Notes: a model not told the origin generated them from the sequence alone. A stretch of DNA of 64,000 bases from an uncultured Pelagibacteraceae bacterium (GCA_902599665.1 CACKGK010000006.1:17999-81998); one strand, 5' to 3'. Counted from the stretch's first letter, positions 28,502-38,277 are shown. Program-made: numbers and translations.

Positions 28502-29511
28502 AAATTTCTCTCTATACTAAAAGATGTTAAATTTTTAAGAACATTTTTTTCATTAGACTCCTCAAATACACTTAAAGAATTAGAAGCTAAATTTATATAA
28601 TGCTCTGCTTTTTTATAACACTCATTAATTATGTTATTTTTTTTTATTAGATTTAGAACATATTCTAAATCTTTCTTTTCACGAATTTGTTTTTCAAATA
28701 AAGATTTTAATTTTTCTTTTTCAACATTATCTAATTTTTGATAAAGTAGAATTATAGGTAAAGTTACTTTTCCCTCATAAAAATCATTACCAATGTTTTT
28801 TCCAAATAATTTTAATTCAGAATTATAATCCAATGTGTCATCTGCAATTTGAAATGTGAGACCTAGGTTTTTTCCATAAAATTCTAAAGCATTTTTAAAT
28901 TTTAAATCTTTTTCTGAAATAATTGCTCCAACTTTAGTAGCTGCTGCAAATAATGATGCAGTCTTTGAGGAAATAATATTAAGATATGTCTCCTCTAACA
29001 TGTCTATTTCTTTATTATGTTGCAATTGCAGAACTTCACCTTGAGCAATTTCTGATGATGTGTTAGCCAAAAGTTTAAGTAATTCTAAATTTCCATCTTC
29101 AACCATCATTTCAAAACATTTGCTTAAGAGATAATCACCCACTAAAATTGATGAGTGATTTCCCCAGATCTTATTTAAGGTCTTTTTTCCTCTTCTAATT
29201 TTAGAGTTATCAATTACATCATCGTGCATTAAAGTTGCTGCATGGATTAATTCAACACATGCAGCCAGATTAACATCTCTTAATCCTTTCTCGTATCCAC
29301 AAATTTTTGAGCATTGCAATGTTAATAGAGCTCTAAGTCTTTTACCTCCAGTGCTTAAATGATATTTTGTCATCTTTTGAACTAACTCAACTTTACTTGC
29401 TAATCTGGAAATAATTTTTTCTTCAACTAGAATCAACTTATCTTCAACTGAGTTTTTTAAGTCAGTATAAGAATTATTAATTTGTTTTTTAAGCTGTATT
29501 ACAGTTCCCAT
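28498..29511 (-). CDS. ispB: Long-chain polyprenyl diphosphate synthase (ubiquinone side chain)
   Basis: The 337-residue prenyltransferase has STGGKRLRALLTLQ, the first Asp-rich motif LMHDDVIDNS, GDYLLSKCFEMM and the second motif QIADDTLDY. Length and the SILVGDYLLSK pattern place it with octaprenyl/decaprenyl synthases rather than FPP synthase. It makes the quinone tail from FPP and IPP. Chain length (C40 or C50) cannot be set by eye. It overlaps pdxH 3' to 3' and diverges from the S49 peptidase gene across 110 bp. Confidence 0.92.
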   Translation of the reverse strand: MGTVIQLKKQINNSYTDLKNSVEDKLILVEEKIISRLASKVELVQKMTKYHLSTGGKRLRALLTLQCSKICGYEKGLRDVNLAACVELIHAATLMHDDVIDNSKIRRGKKTLNKIWGNHSSILVGDYLLSKCFEMMVEDGNLELLKLLANTSSEIAQGEVLQLQHNKEIDMLEETYLNIISSKTASLFAAATKVGAIISEKDLKFKNALEFYGKNLGLTFQIADDTLDYNSELKLFGKNIGNDFYEGKVTLPIILLYQKLDNVEKEKLKSLFEKQIREKKDLEYVLNLIKKNNIINECYKKAEHYINLASNSLSVFEESNEKNVLKNLTSFSIERNF

Positions 29512-29553
29512 GTTTTAAAACTATTATATACAAATTATTAATATACTTATCAA

Positions 29554-29581
29554 TTGACGCACCTTATTCTTTAATTATAAC
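29554..29581 (+). promoter_or_regulatory. Candidate sigma-70 promoter for the S49 peptidase-glyQS-ppdK run
   Basis: TTGACG (29554-29559), 16 bp, then TATAAC (29576-29581): both boxes match consensus in five of six positions. The predicted start is about 34 bases before the ATG at 29622. A second TATAAT-like string (TTATAATATA) follows downstream. The 110-bp divergent interval also has to serve ispB on the minus strand. Confidence 0.5.
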
Positions 29582-29621
29582 TAGGGTTTATAATATATTT
29601 AAAAAACTTATAAAAATTTTA

Positions 29622-30431
29622 ATGTTTTCATTTTTAAAAAAAAAAAAAGTAATTAGTCATCTTAAACTATCAGGCGTTATAGGAAATGTTGGAAAATTTA
29701 GACAAGGAATAGATTATTCAAGCCAGGAAGAAATAATTAAAAAAGCTTTCTCACTAAAAAAAGCATTAGTAGTAGCAATTACAATAAACTCACCAGGAGG
29801 ATCTCCAGTTCAATCACATCTGATATATAAACTTATTAAGGAACAATCAAAAAAAACAAAAAAAAAAGTGATTGTCTTTGCTGAAGATGTGGCTGCATCT
29901 GGTGGATACCTTATCGCTTGTGCTGGTGATGAGATATATGCAAACTCAAGTTCGATAATAGGATCAATTGGTGTTATTTCTGCATCATTCGGATTTAAAA
30001 ACTTAATAGAAAAAATTGGAATTCAAAGAAGAGTATATACAGCAGGAAAGAATAAAAGTACTTTAGACCCTTTTCTTGATGAAAAAGAAGAGGATATAAA
30101 TCGGTTAAAAAATATTCAATTAGAAATTCATCAGGACTTTATTGATGTCGTTGAGGAGAGTAGAAAAGAAAAACTAAACAAAAACTCTGGTATTGAACTT
30201 TTTTCAGGTGAGTTTTGGGCTGGAAAAAAAGCAAAAGAATTAGGTTTAATAGATGGTTTGGGTAATGCAGAGCAAATATTAAGAAAAAAATTTGGAGATC
30301 AAATTGAGATTAAGAAGTTTGAAAAATCTAAGGGATGGTTGTCAAAAAAATTATCATCCTCAGAAAATTATGCTGAGAAGATTTTAAGTGTGTTGGAGGA
30401 GAGATCAATCTGGCAAAGATATGGCCTCTAA
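29622..30431 (+). CDS. S49-family signal peptide peptidase (SppA/SohB-like)
   Basis: The 269-residue protein has the crotonase-like S49 fold: INSPGG (oxyanion region), [32 protein letters not shown] with nucleophile S93, and a lysine in [11 protein letters not shown] as the probable general base. It is the short single-domain form. It cleaves membrane-bound signal-peptide remnants or small membrane proteins. The N-terminus ([18 protein letters not shown]) lacks the long membrane anchor of many homologues, so the localisation is unclear. glyQ starts within its last 11 bases. Confidence 0.88.
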   Translation: MFSFLKKKKVISHLKLSGVIGNVGKFRQGIDYSSQEEIIKKAFSLKKALVVAITINSPGGSPVQSHLIYKLIKEQSKKTKKKVIVFAEDVAASGGYLIACAGDEIYANSSSIIGSIGVISASFGFKNLIEKIGIQRRVYTAGKNKSTLDPFLDEKEEDINRLKNIQLEIHQDFIDVVEESRKEKLNKNSGIELFSGEFWAGKKAKELGLIDGLGNAEQILRKKFGDQIEIKKFEKSKGWLSKKLSSSENYAEKILSVLEERSIWQRYGL

Positions 30432-31293
30432 AATAAAAAAAAATAATTTTTCTTTTCAAGATACAATTTTTAATTTGCAAAAATTTTGGGCAAAAAAAGG
30501 TTGTGTAATATTACAACCGTACGATCTCGAAGTAGGAGCTGGAACATTTCATCCTGCAACCACTCTTAGATCTCTAGGCCCAAAACCATGGAAAACTGCA
30601 TATGTCCAACCATCACGTAGACCTACTGATGGACGATATGGAGACAATCCAAATAGATTACAACATTATTATCAATTTCAAGTTTTAATAAAACCTTCTC
30701 CAAAAGGTATTAAAAAAATGTATTTAAATAGTTTAAATTCGATTGGAATTAATCATGAAGATCATGATATTAGATTTGTAGAAGATGACTGGGAAAGCCC
30801 TACTTTAGGAGCCGCAGGCCTTGGATGGGAAGTTTGGTGTGATGGAATGGAAGTTACACAATTTACTTATTTTCAACAAATGGCTGGTATTGAATGTAAT
30901 CCTGTGTCTGTAGAAATTACTTATGGTTTGGAAAGATTGTGTATGTTTATTCAAGATAAAAAAAATGTTTTTGATTTGAATTGGAATAATGAGGGCATCT
31001 TATACAGGGATGTTTTCCATCAATCAGAAAAAGAATTTTCAGCTTATAATTTTGAATATGCCAATACTGATAATTTATTTAAAATATTTGATATGCTTGA
31101 AGAAGAAACAAAATTATTAGTTGAAAAAAAGATTTCACTTCCAGCATACGATCAATGTTTAAAATGTAGCCATGTATTTAATATTCTAGATGCTAGAGGG
31201 GTGATTAGTGTAGCACAAAGGGCTGAATATATTGCAAGGATAAGGGAACTAACTAAATCAATTGGGAAAGTTTGGATTGAAAGCCAAAGTTAA
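30421..31293 (+). CDS. glyQ: Glycyl-tRNA synthetase alpha subunit
   Basis: Starting at Met 30421 (290 residues) gives the normal GlyQ N-terminus. Signatures are [56 protein letters not shown] and [20 protein letters not shown]. This class II alpha subunit holds the aminoacylation site of the alpha2-beta2 enzyme. The ORF-track start at 30388 would overlap the peptidase gene by 44 bp. The glyS ATG overlaps its stop as TAATG, which would help equal subunit synthesis. Confidence 0.96.
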   Translation: MASKIKKNNFSFQDTIFNLQKFWAKKGCVILQPYDLEVGAGTFHPATTLRSLGPKPWKTAYVQPSRRPTDGRYGDNPNRLQHYYQFQVLIKPSPKGIKKMYLNSLNSIGINHEDHDIRFVEDDWESPTLGAAGLGWEVWCDGMEVTQFTYFQQMAGIECNPVSVEITYGLERLCMFIQDKKNVFDLNWNNEGILYRDVFHQSEKEFSAYNFEYANTDNLFKIFDMLEEETKLLVEKKISLPAYDQCLKCSHVFNILDARGVISVAQRAEYIARIRELTKSIGKVWIESQS

Positions 31294-33356
31294 TGTCAGA
31301 ATTATTTGTAGAGCTATTTAGTGAGGAAATTCCTGCAAAGCTTCAAATTAATGCAAGGAATGAGTTAAAAAAAAATGTTAAAAATTTTTTTATTGATAAC
31401 CAAATTAAATTTAACGAAAATTTCAACGTTTATTCAACACCAAATAGACTAGTTCTACATATTGATAAAATCCCTAATGAAATTAAACTTAACTCACAAG
31501 AAATAAGAGGTCCAAATGTTAATGCTCCTGAAAAAGCTTTAGAGGGATTTATTAGATCTAACAATACAACATTAGAAAAAATCTTTAAAAAAAGTACTGA
31601 TAAAGGTGAATTCTACTTTTTTAAAAAAGAGTCTAGAAAAATAAAAGTTTCAGATTTATTAGAAAAAAATTTAAGTGAAATCTTAACAAAGATAACTTGG
31701 AATAAATCAATGAAATGGGCAAATTATGATCTTTACTGGGGAAGACCTCTTAAATCCATTTTAGCAATATTTAATAAAAAACCCCTTAATTTTGTTTTTA
31801 ACCACATAAAAAGCTCTAACAAAACTTTTATAGATAAATCACTAGAGGAAGGTTTAAAAATTTTTGACGACTTTAATTCATATTTAAAATTTTTTAAACA
31901 AAAAGGTATTTTAATTGACCAAGATTTAAGAAAAAAAATAATACAGAGTAAAATTAACGAAATAATTAATAAAAAAAATTTAAAAATTGAACAAAATGAT
32001 AGGCTTATAGATGAAATAGTAAATATAGTTGAAAAACCAACAGTAATTGTTTGTGATTTTGACAAAAAATTTTTGAATGTACCTAGTGAAATATTGATTA
32101 CGACTATGCAGAGTCATCAAAAATATTTACCAACTTTTGATAAAAAAAATAATCTTACAAATAATTTTTTTGTAGTTTCAGATATAAAAGACAATAAAGG
32201 GTTTGTTAAATTAGGAAATGAGAGAGTGATTGAGGCAAGATTAAGCGATGCCGAGTTCTTTTGGGAAAAAAATAAAACTCAAAATTTAGTTAAACAAGTA
32301 GATAAATTAAAAAATATAAATTATTTTAAAGGTTTAGGATCCTACTTTGATAAAATTCAAAGAATGAGAAAGTTATCATCATTAATTTCTGATGATTTTT
32401 TAATTAGTAAAGATAAAATTGAAATAGCCTCATCAATTTGTAAAGTTGATTTAATGTCTGATCTTGTTGGAGAGTTCCCAGAACTCCAAGGTATTGTTGG
32501 TGGTCACTTTGCAAAGTTTCAAGGCTTTGATAAAGAAGTTTGCCTTGCTGTATCTGAACAATATTTGCCTAACGGGATGGAAAGCAAACTACCAAAAAAA
32601 ATGTACAGTGTTGCTTTATCGTTAAGTGATAAGCTAGATTCATTAGTAGGCTTTTTTGGAATAAATCTGAAACCCACTAGTTCAAAAGACCCATATGCAA
32701 TAAGAAGAATGGCTATAAGTCTTGTAAGACTAATTGTTGAAAATGAAACAAAAATCAAATTAAAAGATTTAATTGTTTACACCTGTTCAGCATATAGAGA
32801 TCAGGGCTATGATTTTGACGCCAAAAAAATACAAAACGAATTAAGCGATTTCATAATTGAAAGATTAAAAAATTATTTAAAAGAAAAAAAAATAAGACAA
32901 GATATAATTGAAAGCTCAACATTTTTGCTTGGATTGGATGATTTATTAAAGGCTTATAAAAAATCTTTATGTTTAAATAAAAATATTAAAAAAGAAATCG
33001 GTTTTGAAACTATTGCAGTATACAAAAGATCTTCAAATATATTAAATACTGAAGAAAAAATATCTATTGAAACTCTTGGTTTTGCAGATCCAGGCTTATT
33101 TAAAAATGATTATGAGAAAAAATTATATAAAAAAATAAATGATATAAGAAAATATTTTTTGAGTATTGGAAAAGATGAAAATTACGAAGAAAGTCTAAAA
33201 ATTTTATCAGGCATTAAGAATGAGGTAAACGATTTTTTCGATAATGTAATTGTTAATGATGAAGATATAATAATTAAAAAAAATAGATTAGAATTATTAA
33301 ATATGTTGTGTAAAACTTTTGATAACTATTTTAATTTTTCAAAAATAGAAGCTTAG
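31293..33356 (+). CDS. glyS: Glycyl-tRNA synthetase beta subunit
   Basis: The 687-residue protein starts ELFVELFSEEIPAKLQINARNEL, the GlyS hallmark. It carries an HD-like central region (LMSDLVGEFPELQGIVGGHFAK) and a C-terminal anticodon-binding-like domain (about 560-687). It recognises tRNA-Gly for the alpha subunit. It is translationally coupled to glyQ by TAATG and ends one base before ppdK. Confidence 0.96.
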   Translation: MSELFVELFSEEIPAKLQINARNELKKNVKNFFIDNQIKFNENFNVYSTPNRLVLHIDKIPNEIKLNSQEIRGPNVNAPEKALEGFIRSNNTTLEKIFKKSTDKGEFYFFKKESRKIKVSDLLEKNLSEILTKITWNKSMKWANYDLYWGRPLKSILAIFNKKPLNFVFNHIKSSNKTFIDKSLEEGLKIFDDFNSYLKFFKQKGILIDQDLRKKIIQSKINEIINKKNLKIEQNDRLIDEIVNIVEKPTVIVCDFDKKFLNVPSEILITTMQSHQKYLPTFDKKNNLTNNFFVVSDIKDNKGFVKLGNERVIEARLSDAEFFWEKNKTQNLVKQVDKLKNINYFKGLGSYFDKIQRMRKLSSLISDDFLISKDKIEIASSICKVDLMSDLVGEFPELQGIVGGHFAKFQGFDKEVCLAVSEQYLPNGMESKLPKKMYSVALSLSDKLDSLVGFFGINLKPTSSKDPYAIRRMAISLVRLIVENETKIKLKDLIVYTCSAYRDQGYDFDAKKIQNELSDFIIERLKNYLKEKKIRQDIIESSTFLLGLDDLLKAYKKSLCLNKNIKKEIGFETIAVYKRSSNILNTEEKISIETLGFADPGLFKNDYEKKLYKKINDIRKYFLSIGKDENYEESLKILSGIKNEVNDFFDNVIVNDEDIIIKKNRLELLNMLCKTFDNYFNFSKIEA

Positions 33357-33357
33357 T

Positions 33358-36018
33358 ATGAAAAAAATTATATTTAATTTTAATTCAAATGAAATAAAAA
33401 AAATTAAAATACCAAAAAATATTCTTGGCGGCAAAGGTGCAAACCTTTCTGAAATGGGAAGAATGGGGCTACCTGTACCTCCTGGTTTTACAATATCTAC
33501 TGAGGTATGTAATTTGTTTTACAAGAATAAAAAAAAATTAAATAAAAAAATACTTAATGAAATAAATAAAGAACTAAAATTTATTGAAAAAGACTCAGGA
33601 AAAAAATTTGGAGATATAAAAAATCCTCTCCTAGTCTCTGTAAGATCTGGAGCAAGGGTTTCTATGCCTGGTATGATGGATACTATTTTAAATCTAGGCC
33701 TAAATGATAATACGGTAATTGCACTTGCAAAAAAAACATCAAATTTAAGGTTTGCAAATGATAGTTATAGGCGTTTTATTCAAATGTATTCCAATGTTGT
33801 GTTGGGTATCGAAGCCTATCATTTTGAGGATATAATCGAGAACTATAAGTTAACAAAAGGAGTATTACTAGACACAGAATTAGACGAGTATGACTTGGAA
33901 GCTTTAATAAAAGATTTTAAAAACACTGTAAAAGAAAAAACAAAAAAAGATTTTCCTCAAAATGTCAAAGAACAACTGGTGGGAGCTATAAGTGCTGTAT
34001 TTTTATCTTGGGAAAGTAACAGAGCAAAAGTCTATAGAAAATTAAATCAAATACCATCCCATTGGGGTACAGCAGTTAATGTACAATCAATGGTTTTTGG
34101 AAATATGGGAAATGATTGTGCAACTGGTGTAGTATTTACTAGAAACCCATCAGATGGATCAAAAAATATTTATGGAGAATATTTAATAAATGCACAAGGA
34201 GAGGATGTAGTTGCTGGAACCAGAACACCCCAACATATTACAAAAAAAGCCAGAGTTGAGTCAAAAGAAACTCTTAAGTCAATGGAAGAGACAATGCCAG
34301 AGACATACAAGCAACTTAAAAATATTTTAAATAAGTTAGAAAAACATTACAAAGATATGCAGGACGTGGAGTTTACTGTTGAAAATAAAAAACTTTGGAT
34401 GCTTCAAACGCGCTCTGGAAAACGAACAGCTAAGTCTGCTGTTAAAATAGCTGTAGATATGGTTAAAGAAAAGTTGATTACCAAAAAAGATGCAATATTG
34501 CGAATAGAACCAAGTTCTTTAGATACTTTGCTTCATCCAACTTTAGATGAGAAAGCAAACTTAGAAGTAATTGGGTTAGGCTTGCCTGCATCACCCGGTG
34601 CCGCAAGTGGAAAAGTTGTTTTCACGTCCGAGGAGGCTGAAAGACTAAATAGTATGATGCAAAGCACAATATTAGTTCGTGTAGAAACTTCTCCAGAAGA
34701 TATACATGGTATGCATGCAGCAAAAGGAATACTGACATCAAGAGGAGGTATGACAAGTCATGCTGCAGTAGTTGCTAGAGGAATGGGACGACCATGTGTT
34801 TCTGGATCTAGTGAAATAGAAATTGATTATGAAAACAAATTATTCAAAACTAAAAATAAAGTAATTAAAGAGGGAGAAATAATTACAATTGATGGTTCAA
34901 CAGGTAGAATAATTATTGGAGAGGTAAAAACAGTTCAACCAGATATATCAGGTGATTTCTCAAAAATAATGAGTTGGTCTGATGATTTTAGAAAATTAAA
35001 AATTAGAACTAATTCCGAGACGCCATTAGATAGCAAAACTGCTAGAGAATTTGGTGCAGACGGTATTGGTTTGTGTAGAACTGAACATATGTTTTTTGAC
35101 GAAGAAAGAATTTTATCAGTAAGAGAAATGATATTATCAAAAACAATTGAAGATCGATCCAATGCACTCAAAAAGCTATTACCGCATCAAAAAAAAGATT
35201 TTATTGAAATATTTAAAATAATGAAAGGTTTACCAGTAACAGTAAGGTTGCTTGACCCACCACTTCATGAATTTTTGCCAAAAAGTAATAACGAAATTAA
35301 TGATGTTGCAGTTTCACTAAATATCCCTCTTAAAGAACTTGAAGTTAGAATTTCCGAGCTTCATGAACAAAACCCAATGTTGGGTCATAGAGGTTGTAGA
35401 TTAGCAATATCATTTCCTGAAATTTATGAGATGCAGTGTAGAGCAATTTTTGAAGCTTTAGTAGAATGTAAAAAGCAAAAAATACAATCAACTATGCCAG
35501 AAATTATGATACCTTTAGTTTCAACAGAAGCAGAGATAAAAATCATGAAAGAATTAGTCATAAGAGTGGCAAAAAAAGTTCAAGATGAAAATAAAATTAA
35601 AATTGATTTTTTAGTTGGAACAATGATTGAACTCCCAAGAGCAGCAATCAAGGCAAAAGAAATTGCTAAACATGCTGAATTTTTTAGTTTTGGAACAAAT
35701 GATTTAACTCAAACTACATTTGGAATTAGTAGAGATGATAGTGGTAAATTCCTTAATGATTATATAGAGAACAAAATTTTTGATATTGATCCTTTTGTAT
35801 CAATTGATGATGGAGTTGGAGACTTAATAAAAATTGCAACTGATAAAGGCAGAAAACAAAACAAAAAAATTAAACTTGGAATTTGTGGTGAGCATGGAGG
35901 AGATCCTAAAAGCATAGAATTTTGTGCAAAAACTGGATTAGATTATGTGTCTTGTTCACCTTACAGGGTTCCAGTTGCAAGATTAGCAGCAGCTCAAGCT
36001 CAAATAAAAAAAAATTAA
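33358..36018 (+). CDS. ppdK: Pyruvate, phosphate dikinase
   Basis: The 886-residue protein has the full PPDK plan. The N-terminal ATP-grasp domain contains GGKGANLSEMGRMGLPVPPGF. The swivelling phosphohistidine domain contains GGMTSHAAVVARGMG (His near residue 468). The C-terminal PEP/pyruvate barrel contains GTNDLTQTTFG and GICGEHGGDP (catalytic Cys near 843). It interconverts pyruvate, ATP and Pi with PEP, AMP and PPi. It can run in the glycolytic or gluconeogenic direction. It follows glyS in many alphaproteobacteria. Its stop interlocks with nadC in TTAA. Confidence 0.97.
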   Translation: MKKIIFNFNSNEIKKIKIPKNILGGKGANLSEMGRMGLPVPPGFTISTEVCNLFYKNKKKLNKKILNEINKELKFIEKDSGKKFGDIKNPLLVSVRSGARVSMPGMMDTILNLGLNDNTVIALAKKTSNLRFANDSYRRFIQMYSNVVLGIEAYHFEDIIENYKLTKGVLLDTELDEYDLEALIKDFKNTVKEKTKKDFPQNVKEQLVGAISAVFLSWESNRAKVYRKLNQIPSHWGTAVNVQSMVFGNMGNDCATGVVFTRNPSDGSKNIYGEYLINAQGEDVVAGTRTPQHITKKARVESKETLKSMEETMPETYKQLKNILNKLEKHYKDMQDVEFTVENKKLWMLQTRSGKRTAKSAVKIAVDMVKEKLITKKDAILRIEPSSLDTLLHPTLDEKANLEVIGLGLPASPGAASGKVVFTSEEAERLNSMMQSTILVRVETSPEDIHGMHAAKGILTSRGGMTSHAAVVARGMGRPCVSGSSEIEIDYENKLFKTKNKVIKEGEIITIDGSTGRIIIGEVKTVQPDISGDFSKIMSWSDDFRKLKIRTNSETPLDSKTAREFGADGIGLCRTEHMFFDEERILSVREMILSKTIEDRSNALKKLLPHQKKDFIEIFKIMKGLPVTVRLLDPPLHEFLPKSNNEINDVAVSLNIPLKELEVRISELHEQNPMLGHRGCRLAISFPEIYEMQCRAIFEALVECKKQKIQSTMPEIMIPLVSTEAEIKIMKELVIRVAKKVQDENKIKIDFLVGTMIELPRAAIKAKEIAKHAEFFSFGTNDLTQTTFGISRDDSGKFLNDYIENKIFDIDPFVSIDDGVGDLIKIATDKGRKQNKKIKLGICGEHGGDPKSIEFCAKTGLDYVSCSPYRVPVARLAAAQAQIKKN

Positions 36019-36851
36019 ATCTCTAATTTTAAATCCAAAGCTTGGATACTATGTGTTAATTCACCTACTGATATTCTATCAACTTTTGTTGAGGCTAAAT
36101 TCTTTATGTTTTTTAAAGTTATTCCTCCAGAGGCTTCAGTCTCATATTTCCCTTTTGTATGTCTAATAGCAACTTTTAGATTTTTTGGGCTCATATTATC
36201 AAATAGAACTGTATTAAAATTTAGTCCATTAATTCTTTTAAATTGTTTTAGAGTGTCAACCTCAACAGTAATTTTTCTTCCCTTTTTAGTATTAATTGCT
36301 TTTCTCACTATCTCTTCAAATTTCTTAGATGAGGCCAGATGATTATCTTTTATTAAAAACTCATCACTTAAATTAAATCTATGGTTAGTTCCACCTCCAA
36401 GTTTTACAGCATACTTTTGAATAACTCTTAAATTTGGAATTGTTTTTCTAGTACAACAAATTTTTGTTTTCTTACCAACTTTTTTTACGAATTTATTGGT
36501 CTTAGTTGCAATCCCTGAAATATGAGAGAGAAAATTTAGAGCCACTCTTTCTCCAATTAATATATTTTTAATTTTACCTTCAATTACAGCAATTACAGAA
36601 CCTTTAGTAACTTTTGATCCTTCCTTTTTTTTTATGTGAAATTTAATGTTTTTGTCTAATAAATTAAAAGTTTCTTTAGCAAATTCTAGACCTCCTATAA
36701 TACCTTTTTGATTACTTATTAGTTTAACTTTTGAAATTGAATTATTATTTAATAAATTTGTTGTTATATCTCCTAAAGGGTAAAGGTCCTCATTAAGAGC
36801 AAGCTTACAGGTTGATCGGATAAAATTTTTACTTAATTGAATTTTGGGCAC
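36015..36851 (-). CDS. nadC: Nicotinate-nucleotide pyrophosphorylase (quinolinate phosphoribosyltransferase)
   Basis: The 278-residue protein shows NadC features: EDLYPLGDITTNLL near the N-terminus, RVALNFLSHISGIATKTNKFV, CTRKTIPNLRVIQKYAVKLGGGTNHR (quinolinate and PRPP site) and the C-terminal barrel segment EASGGITLKNI. It turns quinolinate and PRPP into nicotinate mononucleotide. It follows nadA by 5 bp on the same strand and overlaps ppdK convergently. No nadB lies between or beside them. Confidence 0.95.
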   Translation of the reverse strand: MPKIQLSKNFIRSTCKLALNEDLYPLGDITTNLLNNNSISKVKLISNQKGIIGGLEFAKETFNLLDKNIKFHIKKKEGSKVTKGSVIAVIEGKIKNILIGERVALNFLSHISGIATKTNKFVKKVGKKTKICCTRKTIPNLRVIQKYAVKLGGGTNHRFNLSDEFLIKDNHLASSKKFEEIVRKAINTKKGRKITVEVDTLKQFKRINGLNFNTVLFDNMSPKNLKVAIRHTKGKYETEASGGITLKNIKNLASTKVDRISVGELTHSIQALDLKLEI

Positions 36852-36856
36852 AGAGT

Positions 36857-37846
36857 TTATCTGCCTATTTCAGCCATTCTCTCTACTGATTTCCTAGCTC
36901 TCTCAATTGTATCATTATCCATAATTAATTCGTTACTTTCATTTTCTAGGCAATCAAGAATTTTTGGTAGTGTAATTCTTTTCATGTGAGGACATAAGTT
37001 ACATGGTCTAATAAATTCTACATTAGGATTGTCAATTTGAACATTGTCACTCATTGAGCATTCTGTAACCATCATAACTTTTTTAGGTTGGTTATCCTTT
37101 ACATATTTAATCATTCCACTTGTTGAGCCAGCAAAATCACTTGCCTGTATTACATCTGGTGGACATTCAGGATGAGCAATAATTTTAATACCTGGGTTAT
37201 TTTTTCTAATTTCATTTATCTCTTCATCATTAAACTGTTCATGAACTTCACAAGTACCCTTCCAAGAAATAATTTCCACATCTGTTTGAGAGGCAACATA
37301 TTTTGCTAAATAGTCATCAGGTAAGAAAATTACTTTTTTTACACCTAAAGAATTTACAATTTTTACAGCATTTGCTGATGTACAACAAATATCAGTTTCA
37401 GCTTTGACATCTGCAGAAGTATTAACATATGAGACTACTGGAACTCCTGGATAATTTTTTTTTAAATTTTTTACATCTTCTCCTGTTATTGATGAGGATA
37501 AAGAGCAACCAGCCTTCATATCAGGTAGCAAAACTTTTTTGTTTGGGCTCATTAGTTTTGCAGTTTCTGCCATGAAATGTACTCCACACATAACGATAAT
37601 ATCCGCCTCAGTTTTTGAGGCCTCAATTGCTAAAGCCAAAGAGTCAGCTGAGAAATCAGAGATACCGTGATATATTTCTGGTGTCTGATAATTATGTGCA
37701 AGAATTACAGCATTTTTTTCTTTTTTTAATTTATTTATTTTATAAATGTATGGAGCATGTAACGCCCATTCTACTTCTGGAATAGATTTTGAAACCTTCT
37801 GATATATAGGATCTGTTGCTATTTTTACTTCAGTTGTGAATTCCAT
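36857..37846 (-). CDS. nadA: Quinolinate synthase A
   Basis: The 329-residue protein has the three cysteine segments expected to hold the [4Fe-4S] cluster: CGVHFMAETAKL, WKGTCEVHEQF and CNLCPHMKRI. AHNYQTPEIYHGISDFSADSLALA is the substrate-binding N-terminal motif. It condenses iminoaspartate with dihydroxyacetone phosphate to quinolinate. nadC follows directly. The usual iminoaspartate source, L-aspartate oxidase (nadB), is missing from this cluster. Confidence 0.96.
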   Translation of the reverse strand: MEFTTEVKIATDPIYQKVSKSIPEVEWALHAPYIYKINKLKKEKNAVILAHNYQTPEIYHGISDFSADSLALAIEASKTEADIIVMCGVHFMAETAKLMSPNKKVLLPDMKAGCSLSSSITGEDVKNLKKNYPGVPVVSYVNTSADVKAETDICCTSANAVKIVNSLGVKKVIFLPDDYLAKYVASQTDVEIISWKGTCEVHEQFNDEEINEIRKNNPGIKIIAHPECPPDVIQASDFAGSTSGMIKYVKDNQPKKVMMVTECSMSDNVQIDNPNVEFIRPCNLCPHMKRITLPKILDCLENESNELIMDNDTIERARKSVERMAEIGR

Positions 37847-37863
37847 AATAAAAACTTATCAAC

Positions 37864-37892
37864 TTGAAATAGAATTGTCATTCATTTAATCT
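37864..37892 (+). promoter_or_regulatory. Candidate promoter for tRNA-Leu
   Basis: TTGAAA (37864-37869), 17 bp, then TAATCT (37887-37892), with the tRNA beginning 12 bases after the -10. An alternative TTGTCA/CATTAT pair lies closer but would start transcription inside the tRNA. Confidence 0.4.
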
Positions 37893-37904
37893 GACGCATT
37901 ATTT

Positions 37905-37990
37905 GCGGCCATGCTGAAATTGGTAGACAGGCACGGTTGAGGGCCGTGTGAGCATAGCTCATGAGAGTTCGATTCTCTCTGGCCGCACCA
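37905..37990 (+). tRNA. tRNA-Leu(GAG)
   Basis: This 86-base class II tRNA has acceptor stem GCGGCCA/TGGCCGC, anticodon stem CACGG/CCGTG with loop TTGAGGG (anticodon GAG), a long variable arm (TGAGCATAGCTCA region), a T arm with TTCGATT, and encoded CCA. It reads CUC and CUU leucine codons. It faces ssrA; the two 3' ends are separated by 24 bp. Confidence 0.96.
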
Positions 37991-38000
37991 TAAACTATTA

Positions 38001-38014
38001 TTTTTTATAAAAAA
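38001..38014. terminator. Shared T/A tract between tRNA-Leu and ssrA
   Basis: The perfect palindrome TTTTTTATAAAAAA lies between the converging 3' ends and provides a run of six T on both strands. For ssrA (minus) it follows the GGGGC...GCCCC hairpin directly, giving a good intrinsic terminator. For tRNA-Leu (plus) it comes ten bases after the CCA with no extra hairpin beyond the tRNA itself. Confidence 0.6.
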
Positions 38015-38271
38015 GGGGCGTTCTGTTGCCAGGTGCCCCAAACCCCGTAACTTAATTATTAAATTAATTAAGCTGCAAGTGCATAACTTTCGTTAGCATT
38101 TATAAATTAGCCCGTTACGGCGGAACAATACCGAACGAAAGAACAACTTTTAGACACCCGTCGATCCTAATTCACCCCCTTAAGTTGTAAATGGTGGAGG
38201 TGGTGGGTACTGCCCCCACGTCCGTAATGGTTATTACGAAATTCGTTTATCGTCATAGTTGGAAAACCAAC
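38015..38271 (-). ncRNA. ssrA: tmRNA, permuted two-piece form
   Basis: On the minus strand a precursor runs acceptor piece first, coding piece second. The acceptor piece ends GGACGTGGGGGCAGTACCCACCACCTCCACCA (CCA ending at 38192). The coding piece starts at 38179 with GGGGGTGAATTAGGATCGACGGG, the counterpart of the tmRNA 5' end. GGGGGTG pairs with CACCTCC to rebuild the acceptor stem. Only 12 bases (38180-38191) separate the pieces. The tag frame at 38097-38068 reads ANESYALAA and then TAA. A pseudoknot-like GGGGC...GCCCC and a T run close the transcript. tmRNA rescues stalled ribosomes and tags products for proteolysis. The circular permutation is characteristic of alphaproteobacteria. Mature ends are estimates. 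Confidence 0.93.
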
Positions 38272-38277
38272 ACTATT

